Source: Cypionkella aquatica (GTDB lineage Bacteria > Pseudomonadota > Alphaproteobacteria > Rhodobacterales > Rhodobacteraceae). Taken from it: a stretch of 64,000 nucleotides of DNA. The notes under the pieces were generated by a model. It was given only the letters and a program-made list of their open reading frames with translations, was not told where the DNA came from and ran no database searches. Below, piece by piece: positions 58,133 through 64,000 of this stretch; position 1 is the stretch's first letter, and the number at the start of each line of letters is the position of its first letter. The stretch covers positions 425,092-489,091 of the forward strand of contig NZ_BSPP01000010.1 in assembly GCF_030161095.1 (NCBI RefSeq), read 5' to 3'. A program made the translations under genes and the position numbers.

Positions 58133-58465
58133 ATGGCCCATATCACCATTACCCCGAACAAAACCCGGCTGACCATCACCGCAGGCGGCATGCAGTTGGG
58201 CATGACCGAAGCCGCCCTCACTCTGGCAGAGGGCAGCTATCCCGCCGTCACCTACATCCCGCGCGCCGATGTCGATATGCAAAAGCTGGTGAAAACCAGC
58301 CGCCAAACCACCTGCCCGCATAAGGGCGTCGCCAGCTATTATACCATTCAGACCCCTCAGGGGCCGCTGGAAAACGCGGTTTGGTCCTATGAGACCCCGA
58401 TTGACAGCGTCGCAGCCATCGCGGGTTATCTGGCGTTCTACCCCGATAAGGTCAGTCTAGGCTGA
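58133..58465 (+). CDS. DUF427 domain protein
   Basis: 110 residues. The C-terminal half TTCPHKGVASYYTIQTPQGPLENAVWSYETPID ... AGYLAFYPDKV is the DUF427 signature. Function is not known. An AGGAGG site precedes the ATG at 58133. It overlaps the convergent sufE by 9 bp. Confidence 0.85.
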   Translation: MAHITITPNKTRLTITAGGMQLGMTEAALTLAEGSYPAVTYIPRADVDMQKLVKTSRQTTCPHKGVASYYTIQTPQGPLENAVWSYETPIDSVAAIAGYLAFYPDKVSLG

Positions 58466-58870
58466 GGCCGCTGCCGCCACGGTCCTGATCCGCTCCACCA
58501 TCGCGCGCACGCCGTTAGAGCGTTGCGCAGACAGATGCTCGTTCAGCCCCAACCGCCCCAATTCCGCATGCGCGTCGATCAAACCAACCTCGGCCACCGG
58601 CACCCCGGCATATAACGCATGCAGCACGGCGATCAGCCCGCGCACGATCATCGCATCCGACTCGCCCTGAAACGCAAACCGCCCGTCAGCGATCATCGGC
58701 CGCAGCCAAACCTGTGACGCACAGCCATCGACCTTCAACGCCGGAACCTTGAAACTGTCCTCCAGCGGCGGCATCGCGCGCCCCAGATCAATCACATGGC
58801 GGTAGCGCTCCTCCCAATCGTCAAGGAACTCAAACGTCTCGGCAAGGTCTTCAAAGGCGGGCGTGGCCAT
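58457..58870 (-). CDS. sufE: SufE-family sulfur acceptor
   Basis: 137 residues. SufE takes persulfide sulfur from the cysteine desulfurase SufS for iron-sulfur assembly. The acceptor cysteine is in KVDGCASQVWLRP; the YRHVIDLGRAMPPLED start and the C-terminal RSNGVRAMVERI helix fit. The suf operon itself is not in the window, so the gene is a stand-alone copy. The nearby ATG at 58876 is an alternative start. Confidence 0.92.
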   Translation of the reverse strand: MATPAFEDLAETFEFLDDWEERYRHVIDLGRAMPPLEDSFKVPALKVDGCASQVWLRPMIADGRFAFQGESDAMIVRGLIAVLHALYAGVPVAEVGLIDAHAELGRLGLNEHLSAQRSNGVRAMVERIRTVAAAASA

Positions 58871-58988
58871 GGTCATCTCCATCTCTGCCCCCGAGGTAGT
58901 GCGTGCCACCTCAAAGGTCCAGCCCAAGCGGGCTTTTCAAACCGCCCTCAATCGGCTACCGATCTATCAACGCCAAAGGGATGCCCAT

Positions 58989-59438
58989 ATGCGCTTTCGC
59001 CTGCCCATCGCCGTGCTTGCTTTGACCGCCATGACCGCCTGCGGTGGCTTTTCCAGCAGGCTCAATCCGTTCAAATGGTTCAAACGCTCGGCCCCCGCTC
59101 CGGTGGTCAGCGTCGAGACGCCCGCCGACCCGCGCCCGCTGGTGGCCAATGTGCTGTCGATGCAGATCGAATCCTATCCCGGCGGTGCCATCGTGCGCGC
59201 CACCGGCCTGCCGCCCACCCAAGGGTATTGGAGTGCGGAACTGATTCCGCAACCCGTCGATGAAAACGGCACTCTGGTGCTGGAGTTTCACGTTTTCCCG
59301 CCCGCAGGTGCCACCGCTGTGGTCAATCAACAATCGCGCGAGATCACCGTGGCCTACAACCTCTCGGATATCCGCCTGCAAGAGATCAATCAGATCGTGG
59401 TGCAAGGCGCAAGCAACGCCCGCGCAAGCCGCCGCTAA
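58989..59438 (+). CDS. Predicted lipoprotein, function unknown
   Basis: 149 residues. The start MRFRLPIAVLALTAMTACGG has a lipobox (TAC with Cys18). The mature part (SMQIESYPGGAIVRATGLPP ... IRLQEINQIVVQGASN) has a beta-rich pattern. No domain name can be given. Convergent with rnd across the palindrome array at 59.5 kb. Confidence 0.75.
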   Translation: MRFRLPIAVLALTAMTACGGFSSRLNPFKWFKRSAPAPVVSVETPADPRPLVANVLSMQIESYPGGAIVRATGLPPTQGYWSAELIPQPVDENGTLVLEFHVFPPAGATAVVNQQSREITVAYNLSDIRLQEINQIVVQGASNARASRR

Positions 59439-59442
59439 GCGT

Positions 59443-59471
59443 CATAATCTGGCGCGCCTCGCCAGATTATG
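59443..59471. terminator. Hairpin after the lipoprotein gene
   Basis: CATAATCTGGCG and CGCCAGATTATG form a perfect 12-bp stem with a 5-base loop, 4 bp past the stop. There is no T-tract. Confidence 0.6.
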
Positions 59472-59507
59472 TGGCCTGAAACCGCAAAACCACTACAGCT
59501 ATAACTT

Positions 59508-59591
59508 TGTCCCCGCTGGGACAGTTGCGCAGCCATAACCTGTCCCCGCGGGGACAGCGGCGCGCGTGTCACTCTGTCCCCGCGGGGACAG
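59508..59591. repeat. Three-copy array of the palindrome TGTCCCCGCGGGGACA
   Basis: Copy 1 at 59508-59523 (one base changed), copies 2 and 3 at 59540-59557 and 59574-59591 with flanking C and G making 18-bp palindromes. Copies start 33 and 34 bp apart, about three helical turns. The array lies between the 3' ends of two convergent genes. Confidence 0.85.
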
Positions 59592-59612
59592 ACCCACGCG
59601 CGAAACCCCGGC

Positions 59613-60770
59613 CTAAAGCCGCACCACTTTCACATCATTGCCCTTGGCCGAAAGCGCAATCTCGCCCCGGCAAAGCCGCAGCGCATCATCGCCAAACGCC
59701 TCGGCACGCCAGCCCTTCAACGTCTCCAGATTACGCTCTCCGGCAGCAATCGCATCCAGATCGGAAGCCGAGGCGATCAAACGCGGCGCCACCCCCAGAC
59801 TTTCCGATTTCGCCTTCAACAGCACCCGCAGCAAATCCGCCAGTGCCGGATTGACCTGCATCTGATCCTTCGACAGGTCGGGCTTTGGCAAATCTTCCTG
59901 CCGCATCTCCATCCCCGCCTTCACGGCCGCCAGAATCCCCTCGGCAATCTCGGCCTTGCGCCCCTCGCGCAACAGCAAACGTGACCGCCCCAGTTCTTCA
60001 ACATTCGTGGGCCGGGTCGAGGCCAGCTCCAACAAGGCGTCATCCTTCATCACCCGGCTGCGCGGCACATTGTTGCCCTGCGCATATTCCTCACGAAACC
60101 GCGCCAATTCCTTGACCACGCCCAAAAACCGCCCCGAGGTGGTCCGCGTCTTCACCCGCAGCCAAGCCTCATCAGGATGCACGGTATAGGTGGCAGGATC
60201 GGTCAGCACCGCCAACTCCTCTTCAACCCAGGCCTTGCGCCCGTTCTTCGCCAGCTGCGCCGCCAAAAACTCATAGATCACCCGCAGATGCGTCACATCC
60301 GCCAAAGCATATTCGCTTTGTGCGCTCGTCAAAGGTCTGCGCGACCAATCGGTAAACCGCGAGGTCTTGTCGAGGTTTTCCTTGGCGATCTTCTTCACCA
60401 AAGTCTCATAGCCAACCTGCTCGCCAAAGCCGCAGACCATCGCCGCCACTTGAGTATCAAAGAGTGGCACCGGAAACACATTGCCCTCAACGAAGAAAAT
60501 CTCCAGATCCTGCCGCGCGGCATGGAACACCTTGACCGTCGCCTGATGGCGAAACAGATCATACAAAGGCTCCATCGACATCGCTTCGCCGACAATCGGG
60601 TCGATCAACACCGCATCGCCGTCTTTCCCCGGCAAAGCCATCTGGATCAGACACAGCTTCGACCAATAGGTCCGCTCGCGCAGAAACTCGGTATCAATGG
60701 TGACGAAGGGCTTTGACTTGGCGACTTCACAAAAAGCGGCAAGGTCTTCGGTGGTGGTAATCGTGCGCAT
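59613..60770 (-). CDS. rnd: Ribonuclease D
   Basis: 385 residues. A DEDD-type 3'-5' exonuclease for tRNA end trimming. The exonuclease motifs are FVTIDTEFLRE (Asp and Glu), VFHAARQDLEIF (Asp) and SEYALADVTHLRVIYEFL (Tyr and Asp). An HRDC domain follows (from about 205). The start was placed at MRTITTTEDLAAFCE; an upstream in-frame extension has no family match. Confidence 0.95.
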   Translation of the reverse strand: MRTITTTEDLAAFCEVAKSKPFVTIDTEFLRERTYWSKLCLIQMALPGKDGDAVLIDPIVGEAMSMEPLYDLFRHQATVKVFHAARQDLEIFFVEGNVFPVPLFDTQVAAMVCGFGEQVGYETLVKKIAKENLDKTSRFTDWSRRPLTSAQSEYALADVTHLRVIYEFLAAQLAKNGRKAWVEEELAVLTDPATYTVHPDEAWLRVKTRTTSGRFLGVVKELARFREEYAQGNNVPRSRVMKDDALLELASTRPTNVEELGRSRLLLREGRKAEIAEGILAAVKAGMEMRQEDLPKPDLSKDQMQVNPALADLLRVLLKAKSESLGVAPRLIASASDLDAIAAGERNLETLKGWRAEAFGDDALRLCRGEIALSAKGNDVKVVRL

Positions 60771-61079
60771 GGGCGTCTTTCGCAAAGGCTCACGGGGGCA
60801 TCCCGCCTCACCGCTATAGGCAGCATTGCCGCCCAAGAAAAGCCCAAGCGGCACATAACGCCCGCCGCGCAAGGTGAAATCCCGCAGCCCGCGGCCCCCA
60901 AGCCACAACGTGCAAACGCCACCAAAGCCCAAGGCGACCCGGATTTGCTCTTTTCAAAATACTCCCGCCGGAGGCTTCATCAGCGCAGCCCGCCTGCACG
61001 CCACAAACCCCGCTGACCTTCGCCAGCCCGCGCCAAAGCCTTTGAGCGGTGGCTCGATGCCACCCGAAAAGGCCCCGCG
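60771..61079. other. Intergenic region without a gene
   Basis: 309 bases between the rnd start and the purN stop. It contains the third copy of the GCCTCCGGCGGGAGTATTT repeat. Nothing else is recognised. Confidence 0.6.
60943..60975 (-). repeat. Intergenic repeat, GCCTCCGGCGGGAGTATTT family (copy 3, reversed)
   Basis: On the minus strand: GCCTCCGGCGGGAGTATTTT followed by GAAAAGAGCAAAT. It matches copies at 16747 and 34362. Confidence 0.7.
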
Positions 61080-61667
61080 TTACAGGTCCAACCGCGTGCG
61101 ATCCCCTGAAGCAAACCGCCGCAACACCGCCGGATACAGCCGATGCTCCTGCACCAACACCCGCGCCGACAGATCGGCCTCGGTGTCGCCCGCCAATATC
61201 GGCACCCGCGCCTGCCCAAGGATCGGCCCGGCATCCAACTCCGCCGTCACCTCATGCACCGTGCAGCCCGCCTCGGCATCGCCCGCAGCCAATGCCCGCG
61301 CATGGGTATGCAACCCCGGATATTTCGGCAAAAGCGACGGGTGAATGTTCAACATCCGGCCCTCAAACCGCCGCACGAACTCCGGCGTCAACACCCGCAT
61401 GAAACCTGCAAGGCATAAGATATCGGGCTCGGATGCCAAAATCGGTTCCAGCAACGCCGTCTCAAACGCGGCCCGGTCCCGACCGTAAGCGCGATGATCC
61501 ACCGCCGCCACCGCGACACCCATCTGGGCCGCCCGCACCAGCCCCGGCGCGCTTGGGTCATTGGACCCCACAAACACCGCGCGGCCCGAATGATCCCCGA
61601 CCATATCGCGCAGCAAGGCCAGCATGTTCGACCCGCCGCCCGAAATCAGGACGGCAACGCGCTTCAC
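61080..61667 (-). CDS. purN: Phosphoribosylglycinamide formyltransferase 1
   Basis: 195 residues. It adds a formyl group from 10-formyl-THF to GAR in purine synthesis. Motifs: [32 protein letters not shown] with the catalytic region, [12 protein letters not shown] and [18 protein letters not shown] start; it overlaps the purM stop by 4 bp, so translation is coupled. Confidence 0.96.
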   Translation of the reverse strand: MKRVAVLISGGGSNMLALLRDMVGDHSGRAVFVGSNDPSAPGLVRAAQMGVAVAAVDHRAYGRDRAAFETALLEPILASEPDILCLAGFMRVLTPEFVRRFEGRMLNIHPSLLPKYPGLHTHARALAAGDAEAGCTVHEVTAELDAGPILGQARVPILAGDTEADLSARVLVQEHRLYPAVLRRFASGDRTRLDL

Positions 61668-62725
61668 AACAGACGGCCTTTGTAGATCACACCCTCGCCC
61701 GCGACCACGCGGCCCATCTCAACGACCGTCTCACCCTCTGCTCGCAGCAATGCCGCCAAAGCCTCGGCCCGATCCGCCGCCACCACCGCAATCATGCCGA
61801 TGCCGCAGTTGAAGGTCTTCAGCAACTCCGGCTGGCTCATGTTTGCGGTCGTCGCCAACCAGCGGAACACGCCGGGCAACTCCCAAGCCGAAAGATCAAT
61901 CTCGCACGCCAATCCCTCAGGGATCACCCGCGGCGGATTTTCCGTCAACCCGCCCCCCGTGATATGCGCCAAAGCATGCACGCCGCCCGCCCGCACCGCA
62001 GCCAGTGCCTGCTTCACATAAAGCCGCGTCGGGGTCAGCAAAGCCGCGCCCAACGTCCCCTCCGAGAACGGGCAATCCGCATCCCAGCCCAGACCCGACA
62101 ACTCCACCACCTTGCGCACAAAGGAATAGCCATTGGAGTGAACCCCGTTCGAGGCCAACCCCAACAACACATCGCCCTCAACCACACCACTCGGCAAATC
62201 CGCCCCGCGTTCCATCGCGCCCACCGCAAAGCCGGCGAGGTCAAAATCACCCTTGTGATACATCCCCGGCATTTCTGCCGTCTCGCCACCGATCAAAGCA
62301 CAGCCCGAGGCCTCACAGCCCGCCGCAATGCCATTGATGATCCGCGTGGCCTCCTCGACATCCAGCTTGCCGGTGGCGAAATAATCCAGAAACAGCAAAG
62401 GCTCTGCCCCTTGGCAGACCAGATCATTGACGCACATCGCCACCAGATCGACACCGATCGTATCGACATTGCCCGTATCAATCGCAATGCGCAGCTTGGT
62501 GCCCACACCGTCCGTCGCGGCCACCAGAATGGGATCGGTGTAGCCCGCCGCCTTCAGATCAAACAGCGCCCCAAAGCCGCCCAAGCCCGACATCGTGCCC
62601 GAGCGTTGCGTGCGCTTGGCCGCAGGCTTGATCCGTTCAACCAAAGCATTGCCCGCATCAATATCCACGCCCGCATCGGCATAGGTCAGGCCATTGTGCC
62701 CCGTGGCATCTTGTCCGGTGGTCAT
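61664..62725 (-). CDS. purM: Phosphoribosylformylglycinamidine cyclo-ligase
   Basis: 353 residues. It closes the imidazole ring of AIR. Motifs: [66 protein letters not shown] and [14 protein letters not shown]. The ATG at 62725 gives the family-typical N-terminus. Forms an operon with purN. Confidence 0.97.
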   Translation of the reverse strand: MTTGQDATGHNGLTYADAGVDIDAGNALVERIKPAAKRTQRSGTMSGLGGFGALFDLKAAGYTDPILVAATDGVGTKLRIAIDTGNVDTIGVDLVAMCVNDLVCQGAEPLLFLDYFATGKLDVEEATRIINGIAAGCEASGCALIGGETAEMPGMYHKGDFDLAGFAVGAMERGADLPSGVVEGDVLLGLASNGVHSNGYSFVRKVVELSGLGWDADCPFSEGTLGAALLTPTRLYVKQALAAVRAGGVHALAHITGGGLTENPPRVIPEGLACEIDLSAWELPGVFRWLATTANMSQPELLKTFNCGIGMIAVVAADRAEALAALLRAEGETVVEMGRVVAGEGVIYKGRLL

Positions 62726-62868
62726 GCGCAGATTCCCCAAGCTGAAATGCAGATGCCGCCCCCATAAGCCATCCCGCGCCCCCGCGCAACGCAAGCACCG
62801 CTTGCAATGGCAGTTTTGTCACCCCAAAGCTTGACCCCGCCCGCGCATCTGATAGGCAAAGCCAGAAT

Positions 62869-62944
62869 GGGTCTGTAGCTCAATGGTTAGAGCCGGGCGC
62901 TCATAACGCCTTGGTTGGGGGTTCGAGTCCCTCCGGACCTACCA
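62869..62944 (+). tRNA. tRNA-Ile2 (anticodon CAT, lysidine-modified type)
   Basis: A cloverleaf from GGGTCTGTAGCTCAATGGTT to an encoded CCA (62942-62944). The anticodon loop is CTCATAA with anticodon CAT. The loop and the following CGCCTTGGTT segment follow tRNA-Ile2 rather than tRNA-Met, so C34 is expected to become lysidine and the tRNA to read AUA. Confidence 0.85.
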
Positions 62945-63433
62945 TTCTCCAAAACGACCCAACAATATCACCGCAAATCTCCATCAGGACAACGGCGGTG
63001 GACACTTTGGCCTTTCGCACCCAATCCCAAGACACAAAAAGCCCCGGCGTGAACCCAAGGCAAGTCAGCGGATAGCAGTCGAGTTTACTGGAGGCAGATC
63101 CGATAAAGGTCATTGCACCCGCGACACGCCGTCCCTCGTAGCGCAGCGGCTGCTCTTTCCTGCAGAGCTAGACCGGAACCCCACTTAACGCGGTGCATGC
63201 TTGCAACGCCGCCTGTGACACAGATCAGCCAACTGCGGCGATATGCCGAGAATTGATGTATCTGTTGATTTCCATGCAGCAGTGACCCGGGTTTTTCATC
63301 GAGAATTGACGCGCCTGAAGGTTATGTTCTGCGGGTTATGCTTGGGTCAAGACATACGAGGTCTCCCTTTTGGTTTTGGCTACCGCTGAGCTTGCCTTGA
63401 AGCGGAAGCTGGTGGAGTGACGCCCTCGCCGGG
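62945..63433. other. Gene-poor interval after tRNA-Ile2
   Basis: 489 bases with no convincing gene. It holds an IS21-like end near 63263. Its sequence is lower in GC and in coding signal than the neighbouring core genes, in line with a disrupted island edge. Confidence 0.5.
63263..63320. mobile_element. Possible IS21-family terminal sequence, orphan
   Basis: TGTTGATTTCCATGCAGCAG followed by TGACCCGGGTTTTTCATCGA and GAATTGAC resembles, from memory, the ends of IS21-type elements, which start TGTTGATTTCC and carry repeated (A/G)TGACCC-like blocks. A GAGAATTGA block recurs at 63248 and 63301. No istA or istB frame is present, so if correct this is a solo end. Confidence 0.35.
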
Positions 63434-63748
63434 ATGGCCCCGCCGATCCACGATGCTTTGCCCGAGGCTGGCTTTTACAAGACCAAGTTGGTTCGTGGCG
63501 GGCCGTGGGCCGCTGTCGAAATAAAGATCGAGCGCGATGTCGATCTTGAAACAGGCGAGCTGACTGCCCCGGAACGCCTGTTTGCGATCTGCGACGGCGA
63601 GCGCCGTAACGCCGCACGCCTCTGGACATACCTCACCCCGATTTCGCGCGAAGAACACCGCGCGCTTCTCCAACGCCGGGAGTTCATTCCGGCGATGGCC
63701 GCCACCCGAGCAACGATTGACCTAAGCGAGGCGCCAGTATGTCCTTAA
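63434..63748 (+). CDS. Phage-type hypothetical protein
   Basis: 104 residues, start MAPPIHDALPEAGFYKTKLVRGGPW, then AAVEIKIERDVDLETGEL and a WTYLTPISREEHRAL segment. The layout resembles small proteins encoded in prophages and islands of this bacterial family; function unknown. Its stop overlaps the next frame by 10 bp, as in phage gene runs. Confidence 0.5.
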   Translation: MAPPIHDALPEAGFYKTKLVRGGPWAAVEIKIERDVDLETGELTAPERLFAICDGERRNAARLWTYLTPISREEHRALLQRREFIPAMAATRATIDLSEAPVCP

Positions 63749-63942
63749 CAATTTCGGCTGATTTGTTTCAGCAGCTATTGGAATACAGCCCGGATTCAGG
63801 CTGCCTGCTTTGGAAACCAAGGCCAGCACATCTTTTCAAAACTGCTTGGAATAGATCGGCTGATGGCAATGCCGCGGGATGGAACAAAAGGTGTGCCGGA
63901 AAGCCAGCGTTAACGGCAGTCGGGGCCGAAGGATACCTCTGA
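63739..63942 (+). pseudogene. Truncated HNH-endonuclease-like gene
   Basis: 67 codons: LLEYSPDSGCLLWKPRPAHLF and AGWNKRCAGKPALTAVGAEGYL match the N-terminal part of phage HNH nucleases, which normally continue with a GYxxGxIxGRxYxAHRVxWA segment. Here the frame stops at GYL, and the other two frames close within a few codons, so the rest of the gene appears lost. Confidence 0.5.
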
Positions 63943-64000
63943 ATAGCCCCTAGTTTGCTAGACGCCTCGCAGTTTCTGTTTCTGCTGCTGTTCGAAGGCA

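Noticed and set aside
62901..63113. Minus-strand frame ending in a GPEGLEPPTKA-like peptide
   Set aside because: That C-terminal peptide is the translation of the antisense of tRNA-Ile2, a known source of spurious proteins.
63128..63190. Stretch with GTAGCGCAGCGG resembling a tRNA D-arm
   Set aside because: No acceptor stem or T-arm pairing could be found; a chance or badly decayed fragment.

Overview
The window looks like a chromosomal segment of an alphaproteobacterium of the order Rhodobacterales (Rhodobacteraceae). The basis is high GC content, the gene order ppiD-trpE / trpG-trpD-trpC-moaC-moeA-lexA / gltX-gltA, the aerobic cobaltochelatase pair cobS-cobT, a GTTC-N7-GTTC type LexA box, and intergenic repeats of the kind scattered through that family. 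No plasmid, rRNA or CRISPR signature was seen.

Layout. 1-612: a cut-off TRIC-type channel gene. 0.8-1.6 kb: bfd-bfr iron storage pair. 1.8-6.2 kb (minus): selO, an XRE-cupin regulator, and kbl-tdh (threonine to glycine) with a dyad-rich promoter. 6.4 kb: tRNA-Pro(TGG). 6.5-8.2 kb (minus): DUF192, a two-domain cold-shock protein, pdxH. 8.3-13.1 kb (plus): fabI, a LysE exporter, gpt, a small lipoprotein missed by length cut-offs, a membrane protein, an aminotransferase, a small anchored protein. 13.2-23.7 kb: ppiD-trpE, a deacetylase-like gene on the minus strand, then the overlapping trpG-trpD-trpC-moaC-moeA run and autoregulated lexA. 23.7-29.5 kb: comEC (minus), gltX, gltA, a DUF1624 membrane acyltransferase. 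29.5-33.4 kb: aguB, a DUF2235 hydrolase and ornithine decarboxylase (minus), with a divergent Lrp-type regulator. 33.5-42.6 kb: VOC protein, valS, a HisC-like aminotransferase, DUF4177, dctA, gatB. 42.8-49.1 kb: lytic transglycosylase, pepN, photolyase plus DUF2256, two SRPBCC proteins with an ArsR regulator. 49.2-56.2 kb: glcB, BolA, J-domain protein, msrB, cobS, cobT. 56.3-62.7 kb: M24 peptidase, DUF427, SufE, lipoprotein, RNase D, purN-purM. 62.9 kb: tRNA-Ile2(CAT), followed by a gene-poor stretch with an IS21-like end and two phage-type reading frames, the second apparently truncated.

Functional themes are core metabolism: tryptophan, molybdopterin, purine, threonine, polyamine and cobalamin metabolism, translation (gltX, valS, gatB), and the TCA cycle and glyoxylate shunt (gltA, glcB). 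I found no clear new multigene system. The points most worth a second look are: a Tdh without its four structural-zinc cysteines; an operator-rich kbl promoter beside an XRE-cupin gene; a three-copy palindrome array at 59.5 kb; a GC-poor tract inside valS; nested palindromes before the photolyase; a pair of near-identical ArsR operators; a DUF2235 gene whose start collides with a terminator; and the mobile-element remnants next to tRNA-Ile2.
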